Positions 29,140 to 38,270 are shown, counted from the first letter of the stretch. The stretch: DNA of 64,000 bases from Pseudomonadota bacterium (GCA_029776255.1 JAKOTN010000064.1:44153-108152), one strand, 5' to 3'. Numbers and translations: made by a program. Notes: generated from the sequence alone by a model not told the origin.

Positions 29140-29604
29140 ATGAAAAGTTTGATGCTGAAATTCGTTGCGTTGATAGCCGGTGTCCTATTCGCCTTCGGCG
29201 CCATTGCCCAGGAGCGGGCCACCAAGGACGAAGCCGTTGCCATGGTTGAGTCCGCGATTGCCTTGATAAAGTCCGCCGGTGCCGAAAAAGCGGCCAAGGA
29301 CTTCATGAGCGACGCGAAATGGAAGAAAAAGGATCTTTATATTTCGATGTATCAGATCAAGGATGGCAAGGTTGTCGTCGTCGCTCATGGCATCAATGAA
29401 AAATTGGTGGGCAAGGATATTACCGATTTGAAGGATGCGGACGATAAACTCTTTCTTCGCGAAGCGATGACGAAGGCCGCCAAAGGCGGCTGGGTCGAAT
29501 ATAAATGGCCCGATCCGGCAACCAAGAAAGTGCATGCCAAGAGTTCGTACATCAAGGCCGCCTCCGGAACCGATTACGCCATTCTTGTTGGTGTTTATCA
29601 ATAA
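29140..29604 (+). CDS. Secreted single Cache (Cache_2-type) domain protein
   Basis: The 154-residue protein has a cleavable signal peptide (hydrophobic ~5-22, ending GAIAQ) and then one Cache domain: DEAVAMVESAIALIKSAG, LYISMYQIKDGKVVVVAHG, GKDITDLKDAD and SGTDYAILVGVYQ. It has no membrane anchor, kinase or chemoreceptor part, so it should be a free periplasmic sensor or binding protein. Two ATGs are in tandem (29137, 29140); the second is spaced better from AAGGA. The next gene, a chemoreceptor with a different sensor type, may be a partner. Confidence 0.85.
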   Translation: MKSLMLKFVALIAGVLFAFGAIAQERATKDEAVAMVESAIALIKSAGAEKAAKDFMSDAKWKKKDLYISMYQIKDGKVVVVAHGINEKLVGKDITDLKDADDKLFLREAMTKAAKGGWVEYKWPDPATKKVHAKSSYIKAASGTDYAILVGVYQ

Positions 29605-29940
29605 ATGGCGTTTATCGCCGGGGAAAGGAGTTTCGGGGAAAAGAGTCTTTTTCCCGGCGATGTCGCGAGAGATTGGAGCGGTCGAATAATTCGATTTGAA
29701 TGGAGTACGAATAATTCATCTTCTTCGATAACCCGTTTAAAAATAACGCGGCTATCGGCTTGATGATTGTTCGAAAATTCCCGGAATGGAATTTCCCGCC
29801 TTGCGATCTGTTAATGGTCGGCGAGGTGCGGAATCTGTTGCTGGCAGGCGTTTGAAAATGTGGCGACCTTCGCCTTGCGATAACAATGAAACTCGCTGGT
29901 CTATCGTTTTTTTATTTAAAAAGAGTGTCTGGGGGATGTA
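29605..29940. other. Gap between the Cache gene and the second chemoreceptor
   Basis: A hairpin with competing pairings lies at 29614-29661. The remainder is AT-rich and likely carries the promoter of the receptor gene; GGGGGA precedes the ATG at 29941. No gene was seen. Confidence 0.45.
29634..29661 (+). terminator. Terminator-like hairpin after the secreted Cache gene
   Basis: CGGGGAAAA (29634-29642) pairs with TTTTTCCCG (29648-29656) around GAGTC. An upstream copy of the arm at 29614-29622 (ATCGCCGGG) can instead pair with CCCGGCGAT (29653-29661). No T-run follows the stem. Confidence 0.4.
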
Positions 29941-31581
29941 ATGAAGTGGTTTCAATCGGCTGGCATCGCCGTCAAGGTTTACCTCGCACCCGCGATATCG
30001 ATTCTTTGTTTGATTTCGGTGGCAACGGTTTCGCTTTCCGGACTGGCGGACCTGCGCGGCCGCCTTGAAGCGGTGGCCTCCACTCGACTGGCGATCCTGC
30101 AACAAAGCATGGCTTTGGCGCGCGAGATGGAAGCGGTGAATTCGGAATTCTTCCAGCGTCTGACATGGGAAGCCGCGGGTCAATCCGCTGAGCGACTGAA
30201 GCAGCGGGAAGAGCGTTTGAATCAGCGTTTGGATCAATTGAGCAAGGATCTCCAGGCGCTTACCAAGGCGCAAGGGATCGACCCGGATGACAGTAAAGCC
30301 TTGTCCACGGCGGCGGTGGATCTCGCGACTTTCCGGAAAAACGTGTTCGATAGTCTGGCAATGACCGACACCGGGCTGGGGATGGCCGCGACGGTCGTGT
30401 CGACTGCCGAGAAATCTTACGACGCGATCAAGAAAACCTTGGCGGCGGTGGCCGATCGCCAGCACTCCGCTGTCGATGACTCCGTGCGAGATGCCCTGAG
30501 TAGCTCGTCGACCAGGCAATACGCGGTGTTCGTCGGACTGCTGATCGCCGTGGTGGTGTCGGCGGCGGTCGGTTGGGTGGTCGCCGGTAATCTGCGTCGT
30601 GTCGCCAAGGAAATCGACGATGCCAGCCGGGAGTTGCAGAATGGCAATTTGACGCGGCGGGTGTCGGTGACGACCGCGGATGAACTTGGCCGGGCGAGCG
30701 TTGCTTTCAACGCCGTGATGGATTCGTTTCAGGAATCCGTGCGCTTGATCAGACAACATTCCGATGCCTTGCATCAGGCCAGCGAACGTCTTGCCAACGC
30801 GGCGAGCGTGGTCGAACAAAGTTCGACGCGGCAAAACGACGCCGCCGGCAGTGTTGCCGCATCGGTCGAGGAACTGACGGTCAGTATCAATTCGAGTGCC
30901 GAAGATGCGGCGGTCGTGGTCGACAGCTCGCATGAGATGTTGAAATCCGGGCGTCTCGGCCTGGCGTCCGTCAAGGAACTCTCCGTCGCCATGGATTCCG
31001 CCCGGGCGAGTGTGGCGCATATCGACGAAGCGGTGCAGGGCTTTCTCGATGGCTCCGCGCAAATCAGCAGCACCTCGCAGCAGGTCAAGGAAATCGCCGA
31101 GCAGACGAATCTTCTGGCCTTGAACGCGGCCATCGAAGCGGCGCGGGCGGGCGAACAGGGGCGAGGGTTTGCCGTCGTCGCCGACGAGGTACGCAAGTTG
31201 GCGGAGCGCTCCGCCACGGCCGCCACGCATATTCAGTCTGTCACCACTTCTCTCTCGCAACAGTCGGCGGCGGTTTCGAAAGCCGTCGGTTCCGGGCTGG
31301 AGGAAATCGCGCGCAGCCAGTCGGAAGTCGAGGATGTGCTTTCCGCTTTCGCCTCGGTCGAAAAGGGGATGACGCAATCCGACACGGGTATTCAAAATAT
31401 TGCCGGGGGGGTCAGGGCGCAAAGCACGGCCAGCGCGGAAATCGCCAAAAACATCGAGCATATCGTCAACATGGTCGAGGAAAACGTTGCCGCCAGTTCG
31501 TTGAGCAGTTCGATTTCGCTTGAGATAAAAGGCATTGCCGAGCAAACCCGATCATCGGTTGCCCGTTTTCATGTAAGCTAG
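29941..31581 (+). CDS. Methyl-accepting chemotaxis protein with helical (4HB-like) sensor domain
   Basis: This chemoreceptor has 546 residues: TM1 at ~10-32, a mainly helical periplasmic domain at ~35-190 with heptad-like text ([20 protein letters not shown]), TM2 at ~193-215, HAMP, and a signalling domain with tip [20 protein letters not shown] near residue 397. The sensor differs from the Cache receptor at 22212. No C-terminal pentapeptide is present. It sits between a secreted Cache protein and a lipoprotein on the same strand. Confidence 0.93.
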   Translation: MKWFQSAGIAVKVYLAPAISILCLISVATVSLSGLADLRGRLEAVASTRLAILQQSMALAREMEAVNSEFFQRLTWEAAGQSAERLKQREERLNQRLDQLSKDLQALTKAQGIDPDDSKALSTAAVDLATFRKNVFDSLAMTDTGLGMAATVVSTAEKSYDAIKKTLAAVADRQHSAVDDSVRDALSSSSTRQYAVFVGLLIAVVVSAAVGWVVAGNLRRVAKEIDDASRELQNGNLTRRVSVTTADELGRASVAFNAVMDSFQESVRLIRQHSDALHQASERLANAASVVEQSSTRQNDAAGSVAASVEELTVSINSSAEDAAVVVDSSHEMLKSGRLGLASVKELSVAMDSARASVAHIDEAVQGFLDGSAQISSTSQQVKEIAEQTNLLALNAAIEAARAGEQGRGFAVVADEVRKLAERSATAATHIQSVTTSLSQQSAAVSKAVGSGLEEIARSQSEVEDVLSAFASVEKGMTQSDTGIQNIAGGVRAQSTASAEIAKNIEHIVNMVEENVAASSLSSSISLEIKGIAEQTRSSVARFHVS

Positions 31582-31697
31582 GCCAAGTAGCCGGCATCTT
31601 TTCGAACGACCCGGGAGGGCAACCCCCGCGTTTCGGGTGTCGGTCATTGCGCCGTTACCGCTTCACCCGCATTGTTTTTTTGCCTTTGCGACAACCG

Positions 31698-32492
31698 ATG
31701 ATCCGTTCATTGCTCGTACTGCTGGTGTTCGTCTTCCTCGCGGGTTGCGCGCGAAAAAACGAATCCGGGGTGCTGGTTCCCGCGCAGGCGCCCGTGAAAT
31801 CGACGGAGCACGCGGCGCGCTATCTGGCCTATGAACACGCCATTCATCTCGACACCGATGAACAGCAGTTGTCGGCGGTGGTCGATATGGCGCAAACCGC
31901 TTGTCGGCAAGCCTCCGATGAATTGTGTACGGTTCTGGAATCCCGGGTAAGTACCGGCAAGGAGGCGTCGGCATCGCTTCGTTTCCGAGCGCGACCGGAA
32001 GGCATTCGAAAGCTGATCGATGTCTTGAGCCAACAAGCCGAGCTCGTGGATCAATCCACCACGGCGGAAGACTTGACGGCTCCCATCGAAGATGCCGCCA
32101 GAAAGCTGGAAATGTTGCGGGATTACCGCACAAGGCTTGAAGCGCTGCGCGGGCGCGCCAGTCACGATGTCGACGCGCTGATCAAGATCAACCGGGAGCT
32201 TTCGCAGGTCCAGAGTGAGCTTGAGGCCGGCGAGGGGGGGCATGCGCGGTTGATGCAGCGCGTACAGACGGAGATTCTCAATGTGTCGATCCGCACGACA
32301 CGCCACCAATCGTTCTGGAAACCTGTCGTGCTGGCGATGTCCGATTTTGGCGCCAATTTTTCGCAGGGTTTGTCGATGGCGATTACAAGTGTCGCTTACT
32401 TGATTCCGGGCGTGCTTCCGCTCGCGCTGCTGGTCTGGATCGCGCGCCGCGCATGGCGTCGTCGGCGTGGCGCGGCAAGGGAAAAAAGCTGA
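31698..32492 (+). CDS. DUF4349-like membrane-anchored lipoprotein
   Basis: The 264-residue protein has a lipoprotein signal, FVFLAGCARK, with the lipidated Cys near residue 17. The periplasmic part has a coiled coil (KLEMLRDYRTRLEALRGRA) and the family-like EILNVSIRTTRHQ. A C-terminal membrane segment (~232-250) is followed by an Arg-rich tail. DUF4349 proteins have no assigned role. The start at ATG 31698 is set by the lipobox distance. It follows the chemoreceptor by 116 bases. Confidence 0.72.
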   Translation: MIRSLLVLLVFVFLAGCARKNESGVLVPAQAPVKSTEHAARYLAYEHAIHLDTDEQQLSAVVDMAQTACRQASDELCTVLESRVSTGKEASASLRFRARPEGIRKLIDVLSQQAELVDQSTTAEDLTAPIEDAARKLEMLRDYRTRLEALRGRASHDVDALIKINRELSQVQSELEAGEGGHARLMQRVQTEILNVSIRTTRHQSFWKPVVLAMSDFGANFSQGLSMAITSVAYLIPGVLPLALLVWIARRAWRRRRGAAREKS

Positions 32493-32564
32493 AAAGCGGG
32501 GGGGTGGCGCGGCGAGAGACGGGTTGCGGTCGCTGCGTTGGCGTGGTGAGCCGCCCCTGGTTTT

Positions 32565-33341
32565 TCAAGGACTGAGTTGTTTGTAGGTGCTTTCCGCGAG
32601 CGCCAGCAGCTTTTCCCGCGTCAGTTCTCCGGAAAGGGCATAACCCAGGCGCCCGTCCACCCAGTAAAACACGCCGATCTTGCCTTCGAGGGCGTAACGA
32701 AAAGCTGTCTCCCGGTTATCGGTGGCGTTGGTGCGGATATAGAGCGTCAGACGTTTGCCTCCGGTGCCTTCATGCATCAATTGGGCGGCGGGTCCGGTTT
32801 CTCTTGGCAGAAGACGGCCATCGACCAAGGCGTAACCGTCGGTGCTCGGATGCGGCACTCGTAGCGGCGCTCCGAGGCGTTTGGAAAGCCATTGCGTCGG
32901 GTGCGCTTCCTGTGCGGCGCCGACTTCGACCGGATGTCGCACGTCGGGTGTATAGACCGCGTGGGCGATGGCGGCGCTATGCGCGATCGGTACCGGCTCC
33001 GGGCGTTGTCCGGTCGCCAGACTGGCGTGCAGACCGTAGCCAACGACTGTACCGATTGCCAGTCCGCCGATGGCGGCGGCAAGACCCATGCGCGGGTGTC
33101 GTCCTGCCGGTGGCCGTGGCCTTTGGGCAGCCTGGCGAAGCGGTGCCGGTATTTCTTCGTTCAGCACTGGGTCGAAAGCCGTCCTCAGCGCGGCATTTTG
33201 ATTTTGCCAGTCGCGCACCTCCGCCGCCGACGACGGGTGATCGAGCAGCCAGTCGGCGATGGCTTGACGGCGCAAGGCGTCGAGCCGGCCGCCGACGAAA
33301 CCGTGCAGATCGTCGTCGCTCGGCCGTTCCGGGGTGTTCAT
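32565..33341 (-). CDS. Anti-sigma factor (membrane-anchored)
   Basis: The 258-residue protein has a cytoplasmic N-terminal anti-sigma domain (DDLHGFVGGRLDALRRQAIAD), one membrane segment at ~100-122 (GLAAAIGGLAIGTVVGYGLH), and a periplasmic domain ending GVFYWVDGRLGYALSGELT. It should hold the ECF sigma factor encoded just upstream. Its ATG overlaps the sigma stop by four bases (ATGA). Because of the sigma frameshift, this frame is also continuous with the sigma N-terminus. Confidence 0.85.
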   Translation of the reverse strand: MNTPERPSDDDLHGFVGGRLDALRRQAIADWLLDHPSSAAEVRDWQNQNAALRTAFDPVLNEEIPAPLRQAAQRPRPPAGRHPRMGLAAAIGGLAIGTVVGYGLHASLATGQRPEPVPIAHSAAIAHAVYTPDVRHPVEVGAAQEAHPTQWLSKRLGAPLRVPHPSTDGYALVDGRLLPRETGPAAQLMHEGTGGKRLTLYIRTNATDNRETAFRYALEGKIGVFYWVDGRLGYALSGELTREKLLALAESTYKQLSP

Positions 33342-33833
33342 GTCACTATCCTTAGGCGGGCCGGTCTGGCATCCTCCGCCAGGATCGCCCGCGGGTTTTC
33401 CCGGGCACGCGCCAGCCGCGACATGACGGTGCCAAGCGGAATGCCAAGTAGACGCGCGGTTTCGGCGTAGGAATAGTCTTCCAGCGCGATCAGCAGCAGC
33501 ACAGCGAGTTGTTCCCGCGGCAGCTGCGCCAGGGGCGGCTTGCCGGTCGCGCACTTCCAGAGCGTCGCTTTGCCTGGGGTGGGTGGCCGGCTCGACACGC
33601 AGCGGATCGAGATTTTCGGTCGGCGGTGGCCGGCGGCGGTAGTGATCGATGAAAATGTTGTGCATGATCGCCAGCAGCCAGGAATCAAGGCGGCTACCGC
33701 GACGCCAGAGTGAAAACTTGGCCCAACCGCGCTCCAGGGTGTCCTGAACCAGATCGTCGGCCGCGTATCGGTCGCCGGTCAACGCCCGCGCGTAACGGCG
33801 CAGGCGCGGCAGAGGGTCGATAAAACCCTCCAC
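33338..33833 (-). pseudogene. ECF sigma factor gene interrupted by a +1 frameshift
   Basis: Region 2 is intact in one frame (DDLVQDTLERGWAKF, RLDSWLLAIMHNIFIDHYRR) and region 4 in the next frame (LAQLPREQLAVLLLIALED, YSYAETARLLGIPLGTVMSR). The frames meet at a run of four G (33532-33535; CCCC on the coding strand). Removing one base restores ...QAALAQLPREQ and a 164-residue sigma factor with the normal ATGA overlap to the anti-sigma gene. The damage may be real, a sequencing error, or programmed slippage. The domain order fits an autoregulated ECF sigma/anti-sigma pair. Confidence 0.85.
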
Positions 33834-33864
33834 GAGGCGTCGATCCGGCTTTGGTGGCTGTAAC

Positions 33865-34260
33865 TCAGCGGGCCAGATGCCAGACGTTGTTGAATCCGTC
33901 GCCCGTGGTGTCGCCCGGTTTTAGATCCTCGATCCAGAAATGGAGGGGTTTGCCTTTGTAAGTCCATTGCTTTCGCCCGTCGTCACGGGCGATGGTCTTG
34001 AACTCGCCGATCGCTTGGTCGCCTTCCCCGGCGATCAACGGTGGCCAGTTTTCAGCACATTTGCCATTGCACAGACTCTTGCCGTTGCCGGCCTCATCCT
34101 TGTCGAAAGTGTAGAGGGCCATGCCGTTCTGGCCGATCAGGACGCCTCCCGCGAACTTTGCCGGCGCGGTCTGGGCGATGGCGAGCGAAGCGGTGCCAGC
34201 CAGCGCGGAAAAAAACCACGGTAGCGCGCGGTACATCGGTTGGGGTTCGCGGTTCATCAT
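33865..34260 (-). CDS. COG4315-type secreted repeat protein
   Basis: The 131-residue protein has a signal peptide (ALPWFFSALAGTASLAIAQ). Two copies of the COG4315 motif follow: GMALYTFDKDEAGNGKSLC with CNGKCAENWPPL, and QWTYKGKPLHFWIEDLKPGD. Such proteins are periplasmic or outer-membrane-associated and of unknown role, often beside ECF sigma factors. Two start codons are in tandem (34260, 34257), behind CAGGAGA. It is 31 bases upstream of the sigma gene and probably the first gene of the operon. Confidence 0.85.
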   Translation of the reverse strand: MMNREPQPMYRALPWFFSALAGTASLAIAQTAPAKFAGGVLIGQNGMALYTFDKDEAGNGKSLCNGKCAENWPPLIAGEGDQAIGEFKTIARDDGRKQWTYKGKPLHFWIEDLKPGDTTGDGFNNVWHLAR

Positions 34261-34350
34261 TGTCTCCTGTGGCGTGAGTGATTTCGGACTAAACGCCTGA
34301 ACACGCTTTTTTATTCCACGGCGGCCGACACGCGTCGTTAAACGCGGCGG

Positions 34351-35670
34351 TCAGCGCGAGCGCGCCAGATCGATATCGGCGGTATTGCGTTCGTCGACGA
34401 ACAGGTGGACAGCCTCCGGCGTTTCACCGTTCCGGCAGGTGACGACGACATTGGCCAGGAATTGTTTTTTTTGCAGCACCTCGACCGCGCAGCGACCATA
34501 AACGTGTTCGATGGTCGCCAGCAGATTGCGCGAGTAGGGGGTCGCCAGCGCGCTGTCGAGGATCAGATTGGCGATCAGCAGGCCATTCGGTTCGAGGACA
34601 CGGCGGGTCGCCTGCCAGAATTCGCGTGTGACCAGATGGCCGGGGATGGAGGAGTGCGAGCCATAGACGTCCACAATCGCCGCGGCAAAGCGCTGGTCGG
34701 TCTGGATCACGAAACGGCGGGCGTCGTCGGCGACAAACTCGCCCCGGGCGGCCTGACGGAGAAAGTGTTTTTCCGCAATGCCGCGTACCGCCGGGTCGAT
34801 ATCGACGTAGGTGTAACGGTTCAGCGGTTCGCGGTGCGAAAGAGTGAAGCCGCCAGCGCCGAGAACCAGAATCCGACGGTCGCGGAACGCCAGTTCATCG
34901 AGAAGAATGCCGCGAATATGCTGGATGTAGCGTGCGTAATGCGGTGGCTCGGCGTCATCGATCAGCGACGCATACGAACTGTTGTTTTTCAGCGCGCGTC
35001 CGTTCTCCGCTCCGGTGAAGTTTGCTGGAACCACCAGGTAGCTGGCGTAAGCGGTTTCGATTTCCGGGCGCAGCCAGGCGTTGGCGACGGCGATCGTCAT
35101 CGCCACGGCGGCGCCAATGGCGAGGTTGGCACGATGGCCTCCGCGCAACAGCACGAAGCCGACCACCAGCAGCAGCGCGCACAGCGCCACCGCCGCCGAA
35201 ACGCCCAGCCACTGCATGATGACCAGCGACAGCGACAAGGAGCCGAGGAAGGAGCCGAGCGTCGAATAGTAAAGCGCCTGACCGCTGGCTTCGCCGGCAC
35301 GCTGGTGTTGCAGCAGGTTGGTCAATATCGGTACCGTTTGCCCGAGTAGCCAGGCGATCGGGCACAGCACGCCGCCGATCAGGATCAGGTACGCCAGTTC
35401 CGGCGGACGAAAAACGGTAAACAGCAGATCGACGCCGACGCCCGCCAGCCCGACGCCGATCAACGCGGCGGCCAGTAAAAAGTTTTTTCCCACCGCGGCC
35501 AGATAGTCACCGTCGATTTTGGCGCCGGCATGGTAGCCAAGCGCCAGGGCGAGCAGGAAAAAGCCGATCGTCGGCGCGGTGACGAGAATGGAACTGCCGA
35601 GATGCGGAATGATCTGGCGCAAGGCGAGGACTTCCGCTCCCAGCGAGCAGAAACCTTCAATGAAAACCAC
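34351..35670 (-). CDS. Membrane-embedded spermidine synthase-like protein
   Basis: At least 439 residues: about seven membrane segments in the first ~210, then a spermidine-synthase-like methyltransferase fold (ILVLGAGGFTLSHREP, YVDIDPAVRGI, DDARRFVIQ, VDVYGSHSSIPGHLVTREFW). The soluble part resembles polyamine aminopropyltransferases, but membrane-fused members have no proven substrate. The start is uncertain. I give the GTG at 35670, which falls inside the first hydrophobic segment. The frame stays open to a CTG at 35751-35749 overlapping the HDOD stop, which would give a more normal basic leader. No ATG is available. Confidence 0.82.
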   Translation of the reverse strand: MVFIEGFCSLGAEVLALRQIIPHLGSSILVTAPTIGFFLLALALGYHAGAKIDGDYLAAVGKNFLLAAALIGVGLAGVGVDLLFTVFRPPELAYLILIGGVLCPIAWLLGQTVPILTNLLQHQRAGEASGQALYYSTLGSFLGSLSLSLVIMQWLGVSAAVALCALLLVVGFVLLRGGHRANLAIGAAVAMTIAVANAWLRPEIETAYASYLVVPANFTGAENGRALKNNSSYASLIDDAEPPHYARYIQHIRGILLDELAFRDRRILVLGAGGFTLSHREPLNRYTYVDIDPAVRGIAEKHFLRQAARGEFVADDARRFVIQTDQRFAAAIVDVYGSHSSIPGHLVTREFWQATRRVLEPNGLLIANLILDSALATPYSRNLLATIEHVYGRCAVEVLQKKQFLANVVVTCRNGETPEAVHLFVDERNTADIDLARSR

Positions 35671-35747
35671 CGCGAACAGCCGCGCGCGCGGCGGTATCGG
35701 CGTACCGGCTTGGCGCGGTCGCTTGGACGGTGACGCGGCGCTTGTTT

Positions 35748-36746
35748 TCAGGGCATGTCCAGCAGGGCGCCGTCCAGGTCATCGTCGAGAATCTGACCGG
35801 GTCCGGCGACGATCATGCCCACCGGCGGCGCTTCGAGTGAAACCTCGGTGTTGGCGGCGGGCGGCGGTGGGGCGGCGGAGGGCGGCTCCGCCACCGGCGG
35901 GACCAGCATTTCCGGCGTGAGGTGCAGACGGGCGAGCAAGGTTTCGTGGTCGATGTGCAACAGACGCTGAATAGCGGCAAAATCGTCCGGGATGGCGGCG
36001 TCGGTCCAGCCCTCGACGGAATGACGGGCGAGGTTGACCGCCAGTTTGACGTTTTGCACTCGGGGCAGATAAGCGTTGCTGTCGTCCATCAGCGTGATCA
36101 GCAGTTCGGGGAGGTGCCAGGCGTGACAAAGCGCCAATTGCAAATCGACCAAGGGGAAACCGAGTATTTCCTCCTGAACGCTGGCGCTGCGTAACGAGCG
36201 GTCGGCATGCAGTTTGGCGTGGATTTCCATCGCCTGCTCGGGAGCGAAACACCACAGCAGGACTTCGGCGATATCGTGCAGCAGCGCGGCGAGGGCGACT
36301 TCCTCGACATTGAGGTCGTAGCGCGCGAAGGCCCAATGGTGGGCATGGCGCGAGGCGCGTTGCGTGCGCAGGATCACTTGCAACACGCCGAGCAGGGCGT
36401 GCGGATTGCCGCTCAGTTTGTCTTCCAGGGTCAGCGGATTTTCGAATTTGCGGAAAAAAGGTTCGACGCCAAGCATCATCACCGCGCTGGCGATGTTGGT
36501 GATGTCATTGTGTAGGTGCCGGCTGCGGAACTCTTGAATGTAGGCCAGCACCCGGATGGCGAGCAGCGGGTCGTGGAGAACGATTTCAGTGATGTGGCGA
36601 CCGGTGATCTGGTCGATATTCGCCCGCGCTTCGTCCAGGCTGCGCGCCGTTTTGCGCAAAATCGGTATTTCGGCCTCGCTGAAGAATTTCAGCCAGCCTT
36701 CAAGGTAAGGGTGCGAAGCGTTGGCTGTCGTGTTGGTGTCGCTCAT
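35748..36746 (-). CDS. HDOD domain signal-transduction protein
   Basis: The 332-residue protein has an HDOD domain over ~20-265: IVLHDPLLAIRVLAYIQEF, ASAVMMLGVEPFFRKF and LAALLHDIAEVLLWCF. A Pro/Ala-rich linker follows, and the acidic C-terminus ends DDDLDGALLDMP. It is presumably a non-catalytic signalling adaptor. The start ATG 36746 has AGAGG upstream. The spermidine-synthase-like gene follows directly or overlaps, so the two may be co-translated. Confidence 0.84.
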   Translation of the reverse strand: MSDTNTTANASHPYLEGWLKFFSEAEIPILRKTARSLDEARANIDQITGRHITEIVLHDPLLAIRVLAYIQEFRSRHLHNDITNIASAVMMLGVEPFFRKFENPLTLEDKLSGNPHALLGVLQVILRTQRASRHAHHWAFARYDLNVEEVALAALLHDIAEVLLWCFAPEQAMEIHAKLHADRSLRSASVQEEILGFPLVDLQLALCHAWHLPELLITLMDDSNAYLPRVQNVKLAVNLARHSVEGWTDAAIPDDFAAIQRLLHIDHETLLARLHLTPEMLVPPVAEPPSAAPPPPAANTEVSLEAPPVGMIVAGPGQILDDDLDGALLDMP

Positions 36747-36902
36747 GGCTGATGCCTCTTGTGTGGGCCCACCGGCGCCTGTGTCGTCCGGTCTATCGAC
36801 GCGCTGCAAAAGATATAGGAGTCATCCTCATGGTAGGTCACGGCTGGTTTCTCCCGCAAGCGTACACGCCGGGGCCTTCGTGATTTTTTGCCGTTTATTC
36901 AG

Positions 36903-38270
36903 TTAGAAGCGTTCATCCGGACGTAGAAAACGCCACTCTCCGGCCGGTAGTTTGCCAAGCGAGACGCTGCCGATGCGCACGCGTTTGATGTCGGTCGCTC
37001 GCAGGTCGACCTGGGCGCACATGGCCTGGATTTGCCCTTTACGGCAGTCTTGAACCACGAAACGCAACCGCTGTTCGCTCAACCACGACACTTGTGCGCG
37101 TTTCAGTTTGACGCCGTCGATCGACAGGCCAAACCGGAGCCGCGCCAGCCCGTCGCTGGTCAAATCCCCGTCGACGCTCACGTGGTATTCCTTTTCGAGG
37201 CGCGAATCGCTGCCGTTCACACGGCGGGCGATGCTCCCTTCCTGGGTGTACACCACCATCCCCCCCTCGTCGTCGTCCAGCCGGCCAACGAGGGCCAGAC
37301 CGCGCAAATGCGTCGCTTTCAAGCGATACGACACCGTGTCGTCGCGCCAATGATTTCCGGGGCGGATCGGGAGGGTAGTAGGCAAATCGGCTGGTGGGGA
37401 ATCGCCGCTTGCCGGTGCCTCGGCGTGCTCGCGAGGCTTGTTATAAAGAATGGTCACGGCTTCGGACTGATGCTTGCCGGCCGCGGCGGCGATCTTGATC
37501 GTCGCCTTCGGGCTGACACGGGTTCCCAAGCGGGTGATTGTCGCGCCATCGACATCGACCCAGCCGTTTTCAATCCATTCGTCGGCCTCGCGCCGCGAGC
37601 AGGCGGCCAATTCGCTAACCCGTTTCGATAACCGAGGCATTTCCTTTGGCAACCCGCGATGCGGGCTTGCGGTGCGCGTCGGCGGCTCGCTTGCGCCAAC
37701 GCTTTGGGGCGCGAGCGGAAGGGCTGGCGATGCCTCGGTTTTCACGGCCGGTGCCGGTGGCACGGCGTCACTCTTGCGCAGGGGTGGCGACGCGCGTGCG
37801 CCGGTGCTGCGGGCGATACCGCGGGGTGGGTACGAACGCGCCGGTTTGGCGGGGCGTTCGGTTTCCGACGATGGCGTGCGCTGGTCGGGGGGGAGACGAC
37901 TTTTCTCCTGCCGTGCAGGCGGTGTCGCCACCTGCCGGTCGACGGGTTCAACGCGGCGGGGTGGTATCGGCGCCCGCTGTTCCACCACCACCGGCGGCAC
38001 GTTTTTTTTGACGGACGATTCGGACGATTCGGACGATTCGGACGACTGGCGTGGCGCGATGGCGCCTTCCTTCCGCACGGCGCGGTTGGGCTTCGTCCGC
38101 CACGCCGCTGGTGACTCCGTTTCAGTCGAAGCGGCCTTGTTCGCGCGCATCGGCGCGAGGTATTTCGCGTTCCGGGCACCGCCGCGAATTGGCTTGCGCA
38201 CTGGCGTTCGGGTGTCGCTGGCCACGGCGGTCGCGGTTTTTTTCGGCAGTTTGAGAGTCGAACGAGGCAT
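36903..38270 (-). CDS. RsuA/RluB-family pseudouridine synthase with long disordered N-terminus
   Basis: The protein has 455 residues. Residues 1-210 are low-complexity and basic (Pro, Arg, Ser, Ala-rich) with the repeat SSESSESSESS. An S4 RNA-binding domain starts at Met211 (PRLSKRVSELAACSRREA). The catalytic domain carries GRLDDDEGGMVVYTQEG, where the first Asp after RL is the expected nucleophile. It isomerises a uridine in rRNA; the exact site is not clear. An internal start at 37640 would give an ordinary 245-residue enzyme, but the upstream frame is clean and coding-like, so I kept the ATG at 38270. Confidence 0.83.
   Translation of the reverse strand: MPRSTLKLPKKTATAVASDTRTPVRKPIRGGARNAKYLAPMRANKAASTETESPAAWRTKPNRAVRKEGAIAPRQSSESSESSESSVKKNVPPVVVEQRAPIPPRRVEPVDRQVATPPARQEKSRLPPDQRTPSSETERPAKPARSYPPRGIARSTGARASPPLRKSDAVPPAPAVKTEASPALPLAPQSVGASEPPTRTASPHRGLPKEMPRLSKRVSELAACSRREADEWIENGWVDVDGATITRLGTRVSPKATIKIAAAAGKHQSEAVTILYNKPREHAEAPASGDSPPADLPTTLPIRPGNHWRDDTVSYRLKATHLRGLALVGRLDDDEGGMVVYTQEGSIARRVNGSDSRLEKEYHVSVDGDLTSDGLARLRFGLSIDGVKLKRAQVSWLSEQRLRFVVQDCRKGQIQAMCAQVDLRATDIKRVRIGSVSLGKLPAGEWRFLRPDERF
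38010..38046. repeat. 9-base tandem repeat encoding Ser-Ser-Glu units
   Basis: Three to four copies of GGACGATTC lie inside the pseudouridine synthase gene (approximate ends), giving an SSE SSE SSE run on the minus strand. A run of eight T adjoins it. Both are potential slippage sites. Confidence 0.75.

Noticed and set aside
29740..29775. Possible flagellar sigma28 promoter before the second chemoreceptor
   Set aside because: TTTAAAAAT is followed by GCTATCGG, which does not match GCCGATAA at the right spacing.
29752..31545. 597-codon minus-strand open frame opposite the second chemoreceptor
   Set aside because: Antisense of the receptor coiled coil; Arg/His/Gly-rich and without recognisable domains.
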